Numbered from the stretch's first letter, positions 1-11,605 are shown. The stretch is DNA of 64,000 nt from Branchipolynoe longqiensis (GCA_030323885.1 CM059199.1:3059923-3123922), one strand, 5' to 3'. Translations and numbers: made by a program. Notes: generated from the sequence alone by a model not told the origin.

Positions 1-70
1 ACCAAATTCCAGATCTCCCGCACGTGATGCCCGCGTTCTACCGATTTGGCCACCTGCACCTGGTGCTTTG
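1..70 (-). repeat. SINE-L head fragment
   Basis: On the minus strand this matches the tRNA-like head of the variant SINE-L copies (compare 41330-41410): the reverse complement carries the A-box-like TGGCCAAAT and a reading through the anticodon arm. It is cut by the window edge, so the rest of the copy may lie outside. Confidence 0.55.
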
Positions 71-838
71 CTGTGGTGAATATTGTCCAGTGACAGTGAA
101 GTATTATAGTGGGTTGGTGCCTAATTGTCTCGCTGATATCCGACCACGTCGTGAATGCTCGTGAATGTTCCCCTTTCCGCAATGACCTTATAAGTTATAG
201 AACCAATTGCGCTGTGATGACGAGTTAGGTGAAGTGCGCATGTGCTGAAGACTAGCCAATCAGCGCGCCGCGATGTGTGCAGACTCCAACAAGCTGACAT
301 GGAGATGTCATTATCTACTTTCCACACCATTAATCCAGAGTATGTATTACCCATGTACAATTAACATATATCTGGTCTTTTATTTATATCGTGACTGTCT
401 CAAGGAAATGCTCCTTTTGTGCGGGGTAGTGGGAAATTGTCTATCATTCCAAATTTGCCTATGATACATCAGGTTCCGTCCTTATATGACCTTAGATGTT
501 GCGAGGACTTAAAACAAAAACAAACAGACAAACATCAGACCTATGCAGTTATGTAATATCTGCGAGATATATCATTATATATAATATCAACAATATCTAT
601 GATATCTATGATGTATATGGTATATGATTATGAGGTATATGATGTATATGATAGCTATTATATATATGCTATCTATGGTATGTAAATCGATGATGTATAT
701 GATATCCATATATATGATACCTATGGTAAATGATATCCATATCTATTATATCAATTATCTATATGGAATATGATTTATATGATATATTATATATGAATTA
801 TGATATGCATAATATAGTACATACAATGTACATACATA
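71..838. other. No gene seen; AT-rich tract at the right
   Basis: Positions 71-540 are mixed-composition DNA with only short chance open frames. From about 541 to 838 the sequence is a degenerate AT-rich tract built from GATATATGATATCTATG-like words. Nothing codes convincingly on either strand. Confidence 0.6.
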
Positions 839-1176
839 CCAGACGGGATGGCCGAATGAGTTAGAGCGTCCGTCTCCCGTGCTGGTAGATCGTGGGGTCG
901 TGGGTTCGAGTCCCGGTCGAGTCAAACCAATGACTTTAAAATTGATACTTGTCGCTTCCTAGCCAGGCGCTCGGCATTATTAGGATAGGGCAAGGACTGG
1001 TGTGCTCAGTGTCAGGATAATGTGACTGAGTGGGATACCAGGTCATGGTGCTGGCGGCCTGGTTTCCCAGTGGGACAGCACTATAAAGTCGCCATGAGTG
1101 CGCACTGTCATAAGTCGGTACCCGTCCTGATATGACCTTAGATGTTGCTAGGACGTAAAACAACAACAAACAAAAC
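839..1176 (+). repeat. SINE-L, full-length reference copy
   Basis: A tRNA-derived SINE of about 335 bp. The head (about 845-925) has an A-box-like GATGGCCGAATGAG and a B box GGTTCGAGTCC. Together with the flanking arms these read like a tRNA-Leu: GGATGGCCGA near the start, a long variable arm, then GTGGGTTCGA. The body holds a CTCAGTGTCAGG...TGACTGAG hairpin and ends in a conserved ACCTTAGATGTTGCTAGGACGTAAAA followed by a CAA-rich tail. The same body recurs more than 20 times in the window on both strands, which proves dispersal. Such elements are transcribed by RNA polymerase III from the head and moved by a partner LINE. The partner is not identified here. Confidence 0.9.
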
Positions 1177-1554
1177 AATGTACATAATATATATTATGTG
1201 TTTCATTTTGTACATTATATAAATATATCTCGTCTATATGATATATAAATATATATTATATCTGGTGCGCATCACAATTATAAGTCATTATAGATCTTCT
1301 AGGTAGGGATACACAGACACAAACATAGATGGTTGGTTGCTTGTTGGAGTTTCTGTCCTGGCAACGACTAACGTCATACCAGGATGCGGCACAAATATAG
1401 ATATATATATATGTATATATTTATATATTATGTGATATATATACACATTCACATATATAAATATATCCATACACAGTACATACCTCCATACCTACATTGA
1501 TATAATACATACACACATACACACATGCATATCTACATACATACACATACATGC

Positions 1555-1587
<33 letters not shown>

Positions 1588-1740
1588 CAATTTCCTCCAG
1601 TGTGTGACGTGAGGGGGGCGCCCGCCCGGCAATTTACCCGACAGCTGGGAGGGGGGGGGGGGCACTCCACCAATGCGCAAGAGGAAATATAGGGTGGCCA
1701 TGTTACCATTAATTATACTCGTATATTACGTTGTACAGAT

Positions 1741-1784
<44 letters not shown>

Positions 1785-2628
1785 GCTACATATAGTATGT
1801 AGCAGCTATAATTCAAGCTAAATGTAATCGCTCTCTGATACCAATTTCTGCACCTTTGTCTCTCAGAGTCAGAGAATCATATTTCTCTTTGTTTGCTAAA
1901 TGTTCACATGGGGGGAGGGGGGGCGGCGTTGGTTGTTTGTTCTTCATGCAATAGTCGAACTGTCCCCTGACGACGGGGGGGGGGGCGCTTACGGCGGTCA
2001 CGTGACCATGTGACGAGTGGCTGAGCCAATCAAGACGCCCGCCCGGCGTCTCCCTGACCCCGTTAATGGTTGTGCCCGATTGGTTACGTGATCGGGGGTC
2101 ATCAATAGGCACGCTCAATATTAGTCTAATAATTATACCCTGATTACCATTCTGCCCGGCCGACGGACACTAATGAGTGGGTGTGTGGGTGGGTGTGGGG
2201 GGGGGGGGTGAAGGACGGTGGGCTGCACGGGTCCCGCGTCGGGATCGCGTGTAAAACAAAAAACACCGGCACCCGGCGACGACGACAGAACAGCGACGTA
2301 ACTAACTGTCTTTGTTGTATGTCTGGTCGCGAACTGCGCAGGCACACGCGCACGCGCACCAGGCACGTTGCGCGCGTCACGCATGGGGGTGGGGTGGGAG
2401 GAGAGATGTATTGCCCCATACACCCAAACACACATGCAGGGGCGGAGTGGTGATGTGGATTGCGGAAGGAAGGACTGTGTGGGTAAAGTATGTCATACTG
2501 TCGGCGTGGCATTGTCTGGTTGATCGTCGTAAATTGGACGGGTGGGATGGGGGTAGGGGAGTGGGGTGTGGAGTGATTTGGGTTTCTGATTTGGTACCCT
2601 TGTTAATTCGGTGCGTATCTGTGTATGC

Positions 2629-2629
<1 letters not shown>
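1177..2629. other. No gene seen; simple repeats and G-rich patches
   Basis: This holds AT microsatellites (about 1195-1265, 1395-1590, 1738-1782), poly-G runs (1651-1662, 1976-1984, 2201-2210) and a CpG-richer patch around 2220-2400. Opposed open frames of about 100 codons at 1813-2512 have proline- and histidine-rich translations that look like chance reading of G-rich DNA. I see no domain. Confidence 0.5.
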
Positions 2630-2665
<36 letters not shown>

Positions 2666-2740
2666 TATATATATTATATATATATTTATATTTATATACA
2701 TGTACATGTACATATATTATATACTCTATTATAAACTACA

Positions 2741-2787
<47 letters not shown>

Positions 2788-2820
2788 TATACGTTTACAC
2801 ATGATTATATGCATAGAATA
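2630..2820. repeat. (TA)n microsatellites
   Basis: Two AT dinucleotide runs (about 2633-2695 and 2740-2783) with imperfect AT-rich flanks. Confidence 0.9.
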
Positions 2821-2823
2821 GAT

Positions 2824-3258
2824 AGTTGGTGGAGACTGGTTGGATGATACCGGTTTGTGGAGACCAGTTGGCAGAGACTGGTTAGCGGGGACCAGTTGGC
2901 AGAGATTGGTTAGCAGAGACCGGTTAGTGGAGACCAGTTGGCAGAGACCAGTTGACGGAGACCAGATTGAGGAGATCAGTTGAGGGAGACCGCTTAGCAG
3001 AGACCACTTGACCGGTTTGAGGAGACCAGTCGGCAGAGACCGGTTTGAGCAGACCAGTTGGCAGAGACCGGATAGCAGAGACCAGTTGGAAAGAGACCCG
3101 TTTGAGGAGACCAGTTGGCAAAGAGTAGATAGTGGAGACTGGTTGGTAGAGACTGGTTTGAGGAGACCAGTTGGCAGAGACTGGTTGGCAGACACTGGTT
3201 GGCAGATACCGGTTGGCAGAGACCGGTTTGAGATGACCAGTTGTCAGAGACTGGTTGC
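2824..3258. repeat. 14-bp minisatellite
   Basis: About 30 degenerate tandem units of GAGACCAGTTGGCA (variants GAGACTGGTTAGCA, GAGACCGGTTTGAG), often pairing into a 28-bp higher-order unit. The array lacks stops in several frames, which explains the long Leu/Pro/Thr-rich and Arg/Asp-rich translations on both strands. None is a plausible gene. Confidence 0.95.
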
Positions 3259-3418
3259 AGCTGTTGACTATTCTATGGCAAACCGAGCCGCTCTCCAGTG
3301 TCAGGGAATATGTGACTGATACTGATAATATGATAGTGATATCAACCACCACCATGCGGCGTAGGCTGCCATAGAACCAGAGTTTGGAATGGAAGCCTCG
3401 AGATTATCTATTTAGTGA

Positions 3419-3862
3419 CCAGACGGGATGTCCAAATGAGTTGTCCGTCCGGAAGTAAAAAATGTTGGTAGATCGTGGGATTCGGACCCATGGGGCCGAA
3501 GTCTTAGTTTTGTGCATGTTCAAAACTTGTACAAACACAAACCGGACATTGTTCGTTTTCTGTCTGTTTCCCCCAATCCAGTGAGGTGTGACAGGGCCTT
3601 TAGCCATGTGTATCCACATATACCATACACATTAACAAATTATACTTCTCACTTCCTAGCCAGGCACGCAGCATTATTCTGATATGGCAAGGACTGGTTG
3701 GCTCAGTGTCAGGATAATGTAACTGAGTGTGATATCAGGTCAGGGTGCTGGTGGCCTGGTCTCCCAGTGGGGCAGCCCATTATAGTCACCATGAGTGCGT
3801 ACTGTCACAAGTCAGAATCCGTCCTGATACGACTTTACATAATACCAAGACATAAAATTCCA
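3419..3862 (+). repeat. SINE-L interrupted by a G-family fragment
   Basis: The head (3419-3480) and the body (about 3633-3862) belong to one SINE-L copy. Between them lies about 130 bp (3495-3632) matching 5230-5365, including the G-family right end GTGAGGTGTGACAGGGCCTTT. Resumption at the correct body position shows an insertion into the SINE. Confidence 0.75.
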
Positions 3863-4077
3863 ATAACCTACCAACTAATATTTAATTAGTCCATCCTATC
3901 CTATTGACAGTTGAACAATTCCATCTGAAAGGTCCGTCACATTTGAATGAACTTCGTTCACCGGTTCGGACATACAGACAGCATTGTGAGGGGATTTCTT
4001 TCATATATCAACGACTTTAACAAAAATGCATAACTCAGATGGATCTGCCATGTTTTAAAATAGGTGGATTCTGTGAC
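3863..4077. other. No gene seen
   Basis: Unique-looking sequence between a SINE and a G-family MITE, with no supported coding or structural feature. Confidence 0.5.
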
Positions 4078-4502
4078 TTAAGGCTCTGTCACACCTCACC
4101 AGATTGGGGAAACGGAAAGAAACCGAACAAACTCCAGTGGAATACGTCAATGTCTGGTTTCTATATGGTCAGCATCCGGCATTTCCGTTCTGTGTCTGGC
4201 GTCTACAGTGGCAAGTTTTGAACATGCACAAAATTTGGAATGGATGCTGCCGGATCGACATCTACGGTTCTTGTCTGGTTTGAGTTTGTTTAGTCTGCTT
4301 AACGTCCATTGGCTATCCGTTCATGTATGTTTCATGTCCGTTTAATCTTACTTCGTCCGGTGGCCTTTGGCCCAATATCGCAACATTTCGACACATTTTG
4401 ATACATTTTGATAATTATCTCACCCAAACACCACCGGACTAGAACATTCTTTGTCCGGTTCTGTCCGTTGCTCAATCTGGCATAGTGTGACAGGCACTTT
4501 AG
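4078..4502. mobile_element. G-family MITE
   Basis: The left end is TTAAGGCTCTGTCACACC; the right end reads GTGTGACAGGCACTTTA, the imperfect inverse. TTAA and TTTA at the two borders suggest a TTAA-like target duplication. The interior is full of CCGGAC/GTCCGT words related to the ends and includes a GAACATGCACAAAA motif shared by all family members. There is no coding capacity. Confidence 0.65.
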
Positions 4503-4639
4503 TTTTGAGTAATTTTGTTATTGTTGTAAATGGTCACCAATATATGCTGCTCGGCATCGTAATCTCATAATTTATATGAAGTGTACCAGTTCTATTAAAT
4601 GGAACTAAAGGACTTTTTATTCAGAAAAAGTGCACTAGT

Positions 4640-4672
4640 ACTATATAGTAGTAGTAGTAGTAGTAGTAGTAT
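4640..4672. repeat. (TAG)n microsatellite
   Basis: A short AGT trinucleotide run of about eight units. Confidence 0.9.
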
Positions 4673-4920
4673 AATACATATGTTGTATATGTTGGACCAA
4701 CTTTATTTGCTTTAGAAAATGTACTGATATCTTTCTTCCATGCATCTCTACGTTAGCTATCATTATTCGGCTATGGTATTGGTTTAGTCCTTTTATATAG
4801 GCTAATATAGCACGATTCGATAAATAGAACTGTGGGCCTTTTACAAATGGTGTGTTCTGGTCTGTGAGTGTTGAGGGCTGGTGCATAAGTATCTGTGATA
4901 AGGGGCCTGGCCAGCCGGAC

Positions 4921-5000
4921 TGTTACATGCTGATGCGATCTACGCGTTACATGTTGATGCGATATACGCGTTACATGTTACATGTTGATGCGATCTATGT
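4921..5000. repeat. Short tandem repeat, about 24-30 bp unit
   Basis: GTTACATGTTGATGCGATCTACGC is repeated about three times with small changes, directly left of a G-family MITE. Confidence 0.75.
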
Positions 5001-5004
5001 CGGT

Positions 5005-5328
5005 AAAGCGGCTGTCACACCGCGGCAGATTAAGCAACGGACAGCATTGTTTAGTCTGGTGGTGATAAGTATCAAAATGTATTAAAATGTGTCAAAATGT
5101 TGCACTATCGGGTAAATGGCTGCTGGACGAACAGACAGGAAATGGACATCAAACAGACATGAATGGATAGCCAACGGACGAAACAAAATCAAACTGGACC
5201 TTAAATGTCAGTCCGGCGGCATCCGTTCCTAGTTTTGTGCATGTTCAAAACTTGTACGGACACACACCGGACATTGTTCTTTTTCTGCCCATTTCCCCCA
5301 ATCCGGTGAGGTGTGATAGGGCCTTTAG
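5005..5328. mobile_element. G-family MITE
   Basis: The left end GGCTGTCACACCGCGGCAGATT and right end CGGTGAGGTGTGATAGGGCC are inversely related. The interior contains the family motif GTGCATGTTCAAAACTTGTAC (about 5237-5257). The right 130 bp are duplicated at 3505-3632, flank included. Confidence 0.6.
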
Positions 5329-5633
5329 CCATGTGTATCCACATATACCGTACACATAATTAACATAACGGGACCAGTGCACTACAGGAGCCGAACGTAG
5401 CAATACACAAGCTGAATGTACCTGAGAAGTGTGCACCTAGCGAGGTGTGTATACATGTATATAACTGTGTGTAAATGTACTGCAGCACTCTAAAGTCGTC
5501 ATCACTGCGCACTGTCACAAGTTGGTACCCGGGATTTAGAACTGCCAACAACCAACCAACTTCCCTGTTTGGCGCCGATCGGCGATTTGCTAGTAAACCC
5601 AGCGTTGATGGCCCCTGCTGAACCTCCTCACGT

Positions 5634-6172
5634 TAAGGCCCCTGCCATACTTCACCGGATTCAGGAAACAAATTGAGACGGAACAAAGTCCGTTTATATC
5701 CGGCAAAGTCCAGTTTGTCTCCATTGCATATACGTTGATATCCATTGATATCCAGCCCGATCCGTTACAAGTTTTGAGCATGCATAAAACTTGTATATAA
5801 GTTGTAATGGATTGCGCCGGACTGATGTATGCGGTTATTATCTGTTACCGTCCATTCCCGTCGGTTCCCCGTCGGTTCCCCGTCCATTCCCGTCCGTTAT
5901 CCGTCCGTTCCCATCCGTTACTTATCCATTACACGTCCGTTACCGTCCGTTACATATCCATTACACATCCGTTACCATTCGTTAGAGTTCTTTTTGTGTA
6001 CTGTAATGTCCGTTGATCGTTAGATACGTTATCAACTGTTACCGTCCATTACCATCTGTTACCGTCCGTTACATAATCGATACATTTCAAGTCCGAATCA
6101 CACGAGATTAGAATATTTTTGTCCGGGTCTGTCCATATTCTCAATCCGGTAAAGTGTGACAGGGTCTTAAGC
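5634..6172. mobile_element. G-family MITE with internal CCGTCCGTTAC array
   Basis: The ends are TTAAGGCCCCTGCCATAC and GTGTGACAGGGTCTTAA, both abutting TTAA. Positions about 5850-6075 are a degenerate tandem array of a 9-11 bp word (CCGTCCGTTAC, CCGTCGGTTCC). Arginine/proline/serine-rich open frames over it are artefacts of the array. Confidence 0.65.
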
Positions 6173-6237
6173 TTGCAGTTAGCCGAACCGGTGTAAAAAC
6201 CGCGCCTTGTGGCTAAGACAAAAGTGTCAATCAAATA

Positions 6238-6416
6238 CAGTCAAAGCCCTCTAAATCGACCGCCCATGGGACCAACTTTAAGTTTAAGTGGTACCTTTAT
6301 TTTATGGAGGTGGTTGGATTACGGGCTTACAATGGTATTGTTGGGGGCTCAAATAAAGCGATCGATATAGGGGAGTGGACGACTTGTGGAGCTGGTCGGT
6401 TAGAGAGGTTTTACTG
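6238..6416 (+). mobile_element. P1-family MITE
   Basis: Starts CAGTCAAAGCCCTCTAAATCGACC and ends GGTTAGAGAGGTTTTACTG, with TA on both sides (6236-6237 and 6417-6418). The interior alternates GGTCGATTTAGGGAGGTGGTCGG-type segments. The CAGT...ACTG ends and TA target are typical of pogo/Tigger-type MITEs; that link is inferred from the termini only. Confidence 0.8.
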
Positions 6417-6418
6417 TA

Positions 6419-6690
6419 CTTCAAATAAGTAACGCTCTAGGCACGGCCGTTTATGCTTACATCTGTCCTGCTTTGTTTTAGGACCCCCCGGAATACTTTG
6501 ACCTGTGACCCACAGCGACGGTGAAATGGAGTGAGGAGGCCTCGACACACCCAAAGGTCAGTAACATTGATGACCGATTGTTGATTTTGTTCAGATTGAT
6601 TGCTTGCAAATTGTCATCTCACCACAGTCGTTTACTCTCGTGACCCATATACTATTACTTAGATCTGTCTCACTCCCTTATTATTTTATA
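6419..6690. other. No gene seen
   Basis: Unique-looking DNA between two MITEs with no open frame of note. Confidence 0.5.
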
Positions 6691-6950
6691 TATGAGACTG
6701 TCTCAAAATGTGCTAAGCAATATGGGACAAAACTTTGTCCATTGTAACGATCAACATACTATCTGCTTATGCATTTGCTCAGGATAAACTGATTTGTTTT
6801 TTACATGGTGTTTCATAATCCCAATAGAATACATATTGATTTGAAGCAAATGTCCTTGTGTTTTCAGTGTAGCCGTTTCTGTGCTGTTTTGTGTCAATCA
6901 TTACAATGGACACAAAAAAAAGAGTTATCACCTTTTGAGACAAGCTCATA
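6691..6950 (+). mobile_element. M-family MITE, 260 bp
   Basis: Terminal inverted repeats TATGAGACTGTCTCAAAA / TTTTGAGACAAGCTCATA. A second copy at 33359-33613 is in the opposite orientation and matches along its whole length, so this is a mobile family and not a chance palindrome. The minus-strand open frame across it is not conserved as protein. Confidence 0.85.
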
Positions 6951-6954
6951 TACA

Positions 6955-7140
6955 TATACACATTCATAAGCATACGCATATACATGTATAACCATATATA
7001 CATTTACCTATATAAACACATATATACATACATAAATAAATACATACATACATACACACATACATACATACATACATACATACATACATACACATGCACA
7101 CATATACATATATGCATGTATCTATCTATATACATATATA
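6955..7140. repeat. (CATA)n-rich microsatellite
   Basis: Imperfect CATA/TACA tetranucleotide run with CACA interruptions. Confidence 0.9.
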
Positions 7141-7229
7141 CAGTAAATCCTCTCTAACCGATCACTTCCACAGATTGACCAGTCCGCTATATCGATCACT
7201 TTATTTGGGTCCCAACATTACCTTTGTAA
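7141..7229 (-). mobile_element. P1-family MITE fragment
   Basis: Matches the P1 end (CAGTAAATCCTCTCTAACCG) and about 90 bp of interior, then stops abruptly where recognisable DIRS gag sequence begins. It probably caused or accompanied the 5' truncation of the neighbouring element. Confidence 0.7.
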
Positions 7230-7235
7230 CCAGAC

Positions 7236-8148
7236 TCGGACACCAAGCACTCCGGCAAATACGCTAAATCATGTGGGAAAGAAACGAAAAAGTGTAAAGT
7301 GCTTAGATGCAAGAAAAGGCACATAACAACGCTCATGAGGAAGACCATTCAAGGCCACCTTAACACCTTCAAACCAGTGGAGGTAATGAAGATGGCAGAG
7401 AAATTCACAGGAATTATAGGAATTCCGGAATCCGCCATCAAAGAGATGGATCCTGAGGTTAAACTCAGTAAAGAGAGGAAAAGGTTTGAGACGGCTCTCT
7501 ACATGGTACACAAAGGGGTACTCTTGGCTTTTACAGCCATTGCACCCATGGCCGACAGGATGATGGCACAGAACAAGTTCTTGAGACTGTGACGATATGA
7601 ATGGAGGAATTGCATTACTAACAGCAACCAGCAGCTTCCTCTCCCACAGGCGGTTTGAAAACATCTTTAAAGTGGTCTGCACAAACACTGGAAAAGAGGT
7701 GGCACGGTCCAAAAAGATTATGGACAACGATGAAAAGGAATACACACTATTCCTAGCGCCATAGACTCTTAAGGGCAAGCTGCTGGATAAGGGCAAGATG
7801 TTCGGCAGACAACTACAATACTTGTTCAAACAAGTGGAGACCAGCTCCAAGTGCGGAAAACACATGGAAACTGACAAAAAGAAATCGGCTGATGGCAACT
7901 CCAACCACTTCCAAAAAGCTGAGGCAGAATTTTCGCAACCGAAGAACCTGCCAATGAGGATGGCGGTTCGGAACCAACTTCAGCTTCCAAGCCAGAGGAA
8001 GGTGACAGAGGCTGTCGTTCACCTGGAACAATGGGAACAGGCCCTTCAAGAGGCAGTTCAACACTCAGAAGCCGTTCCCCCACCCAGGGAAGAAATAGAA
8101 GTGGAGACTCAAACAATAGCAACTGTCACAGTAAGCAATATCTTTTAA
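7236..8148 (+). pseudogene. DIRS gag-like pseudogene
   Basis: Aligns to the gag-like ORF at 25150-26478. Shared stretches include LMRKTIQGH...NTFKPVEV (intact copy MMRKTVNGH...TTFKPIEV), IKEMD, and the later MFGRQLQYLFKQVE. It starts roughly at the region equivalent to residue 165 of the intact protein, so the acidic/lysine-rich amino third is missing. At least two frame breaks occur (near 7590 and 7765). The C-terminal Arg/Gly-rich tail is scrambled, but a VETQT motif near 8100 is conserved with the intact element, where it lies in the RT reading frame and not in gag. Confidence 0.85.
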
Positions 8149-9226
8149 GCCGGTAACCTCAAGAACTGTATTTCGGAATGGAATCAAGTTACAGATAACT
8201 TAACTATCCTTCGCCTAGCAGAAGGGGTAAGGATTCCATTAATAGAAGAACCTATTCAAAACAGAATATCATTTCCATATCGGTTTCACGGTTCAGAACG
8301 TGAAGCATTAAGCAATCAAGTCCTTAAGTTTTGTGAAAAGGGCATTATCAAATATTTTCTTAAGACCGAAACCAAACGGAGATGTTAGACTAATTTTAGA
8401 CCTAACTTTATTTAACAAATTTGTAGAATACAAACATTAACAAATGTTTTCATTAGAAACAGCGAGAGACTTAGTCACACAAGGCACTTGGCTAGCCAGC
8501 ATTGACCTTAAAGATGCATACTACACAGTGCCCATCTATAAACATGATCAAAAGTATTTAAGATTGTGTTCCACCGGCAAACTTTATGAGTTCACTTGTA
8601 TGCCAAATGGACTGGCCTGCTGTCCACGCATTTTCACAAGGTTACTCAAACCAATTTTTTCGCTAATGGCTATGAAAGGACATATCATGTTCTGATACAT
8701 TGACAATTCATGTATTGTCGTGCAAACACAACAACAATGCCAAGCAGCAGTAGATAAATTATGTAAAACGTTTACAATTTTAGGTTTCTATATACATGAA
8801 ACTAAATCAGTACTAATGCCAACGAACAAACTAAAATTTCTGGCGTTCTTTATTGACACCATAGAAATTACTATTTCATTAACAGAACAAAAAGTAGATA
8901 AATTCACAATGACAGCAAACCAATTACTACAATTGAACGAACCAAAAATACGACAAGTCGCAGTATTGATAGGAATAATGAGAGCCTACGCATCAGCTAG
9001 CTTATATGGCCAGGCCCATATCAAATCCTTAGAGATAGATAAAAACTTGGCACTGGCTCGCACAAAAGGAAATTTTGAACGGCCTATGACAATTTCACCA
9101 GAAGGCCAAAGCAATATAATTTGGTGGCTTTCACACATAAAGAACTCACCCAACCTGGGGGGCCCATAGAGACCAACAGACAACAGGTGGCCGTTGGATG
9201 GAAGATGAAATCTCCGACCACATTAA

Positions 9227-11074
9227 AGTTGCATGGTCCGATGGCACTTGAATCTTTGTCTTATTTTTTAGATAAATATATCAAATTGATCGTTACAAGC
9301 TACTAATCATTAGTCTGGAGTGATTTTGATTAAAGATGATTAGTTTTGAAGTAATATGAGCTGAAAGAACCAAAAATAATTTCGACAAGCTTGCCAAAAG
9401 TCCTGTGGCTATGACCCAGATGGTCATCTCACGCTGACCACGTGATGTGAGATGACCTGGAACCTTACAGGACTGTAGGTAGGTATTTCTGTTCCGGGTG
9501 GGCACATTCTGGGAAAGGATTAGTGCCATAGGCCCATGTCACTATGGTTTTTAACAAAATATAATGTGTGTCTGTTGTCTGCTTGTGTCTGTCTATGTAT
9601 GACTGTGTGTATCTGTCCGTGTGTATATCTGTGTGTCTATCTGTGTGTTTCTGTTTCTGTGTATATGTGGGTGTGTATGTGTGTATGTGTCTCTGTGTAT
9701 ATGTGGGTATGTATGTGTATGTGTGTGTATGTCTCTGTGTATGTGCACATGTATGTGTGTGTATGTGTGTGTGTCTGTGTGTATGTATATGTGTGTATGT
9801 ATGTGTGTATGCCTATGTCTGTGTGCGTATATGTGTCTCTGTATGTGTGTGTCTCTCTCTCTGCAAACTCAGGTCGGGTGTATGTGTGTCTGTGTATGTC
9901 GGGTGTGTGCATGTCTGTGTGTTTCTGTGTCTGGTGTGCTGTCTATGCATGTATGTCTGTGTCTATCTATGTGTGTCTGTCTGTGTGTGTGTGTATATGT
10001 ATGTATGGTAAAGTATGTATGTGTGTCTGCCTCTGTATGTGTGCATCTGTCTATGTGTCTCTGTCTGTGTGTGTCTCTCTTTCTGTGTCTGTGTGTGCTG
10101 TCTGTGCATGTCTGTCTGTGTGTGTCTATCTATGTGTGTATGTCTGTCTGTGTGTATATATATATGTGTGTATGTATGTCTGTATGTCTGTGTGTGTATG
10201 TGTATGTATGGGTGTATGTATGTGTATGTATGCATGTGTGTGTATGTATGTGTGTGCATGTATGTGTGTCTGCCTCTGTCTGTGTGTGGTTGTCTATGTG
10301 TCTCTGTCTGTGTGTGTCTCTCTCTGAAAGTCAGGTCGGGTGTATGTTTGTCTGTGTATGTCAGGTGTGTGCATGACTGTGTTTCTGTGTCTGGTGTGCT
10401 GTCTGTGCATGTTTGTCTGTGTCTGCCTATCTATGTGTGTCTGGTTGTGTGTCTGTGTGTATATGTATGTGTGGTAATGTATGTGTGTGTATGTATGTGT
10501 CTGTATGTGTCTGTGTGTATATGTATGTGTGCATATGTCTGTGTCTGTGTGTGTCTGTCTGTGTGTGTCTGTCTGTGTGGCTCTCTGCAAAGTCAGGTCG
10601 GGTGTATGTGTGTCTGTGTATGTTGGGTGTGTGCATGTCTGTGTGTTTCTGTGTATGTGTGTGCTGTCTGTGTATGTCTGTCTGTGTGTGCCTATCTATG
10701 GGTGTCTGTGTGTATGTATGTATATGTGTGTATGTCTGCGTGTATGTGTGTCTCTGTAAAGTCAGGTCAGGAAACACACATCCACCTCATATCCCCTTCC
10801 CCTCTATGGCCCTGCACAGTAGACCTACTTGGTTGGGGGGGGGGTGGAGGCTAATGAGGTCACGAGATTGGCCTAGTTGGTTAATGACCTCCCTGCTTAA
10901 TGGGTGTTTCAAAGTGAGTGTCTAAAGGGGTGAGCTTATAAATTCACTGGTTATTCTGTATATGCTGTCCCAAATCATTAGCTAATACACCAGTATCTAA
11001 GTTAGATATATAGGATCAAATGTAAGTAGTTGTTTTAATTTTGACAAAATTATATTTCATCGGACCATGCAACT
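9227..11074. mobile_element. T-family element, long nested copy
   Basis: The ends are a perfect 17-bp inverted repeat: AGTTGCATGGTCCGATG (9227-9243) and its complement at 11058-11074. TTAA stands immediately outside both ends (9223-9226 and 11075-11078), so the target duplication is exact. The host is the DIRS RNase H region, which resumes in register after the insertion. The termini match the roughly 345-bp T elements elsewhere, and positions 10840-11040 match 22090-22280 in another longer copy. The interior is mostly a TG-rich minisatellite. No transposase is present. The TTAA target suggests piggyBac-type mobilisation, but the TIR sequence alone does not prove it. Confidence 0.93.
9543..10762. 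repeat. TG-rich minisatellite with higher-order structure
   Basis: Degenerate TGTGTCTGTGTATG words. Superimposed is a longer unit that begins AAGTCAGGTCGGGTGTATG and continues through a recognisable 100-120 bp stretch: near 9866, 10327, 10588 and a last partial one at 10757. All three forward frames and several reverse ones are stop-free, giving Cys/Val/Ser- or His/Thr-rich translations of up to 279 codons that are not genes. Confidence 0.95.
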
Positions 11075-11605
11075 TTAATGTACTTGAGCTTAGAACCATT
11101 TACCTAGGATTCTACAGTCTGATTCACATCCCTAAACATCATGTAAGAATTCTAACAGATAACAAGACAGCTATGGCTTACATTCGTAATATGGGAGGGA
11201 CTCGCTCCAAACCATGTAACACTCTGGCTAAACTTATTTGGGATTGGGCAGAGAAACACAAAATATGGCTAACAGTAGGACATATTCCAGGCAGTGAAAC
11301 ACTTTGGCTGATAGGAAAAGCTGACGCTTCCGTGACCATTTAGAATGGTCATTAAACCAGAACATTTTGGACAGTATGTTTCACAAATGGGGCAAGCCAG
11401 ACATTGATCTCTTTGCATCACGCAACACCAAAAAGTTACCAAAATATGTGTCTTGGCAACCAGAGCCAGAAACCTGGAGAGGAGATGCATTTTCTTTAAT
11501 TTTGAATAATAAATTCTATTACATATTCCCCCCATTCAGCATTATCAGCAGAGTGGCCAGGAAGATCAAAATGGATCACACCCACGCAGTACTGATAGTA
11601 CCAGC

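Noticed and set aside
845..925. Functional tRNA-Leu gene
   Set aside because: Good A and B boxes, but joined to a SINE body present in more than 20 copies, and the acceptor stem does not pair.
2692..3355. Minus-strand frames with repeated LPTGLLKPVS peptides
   Set aside because: Derived from the 14-bp minisatellite; no flanking gene structure.
9536..10925. Overlapping open frames of 92-279 codons on both strands (Cys/Val/Ser-rich, His/Thr-rich)
   Set aside because: They are readings of a TG-rich minisatellite inside a transposable element; every frame is open because the repeat lacks stop codons.
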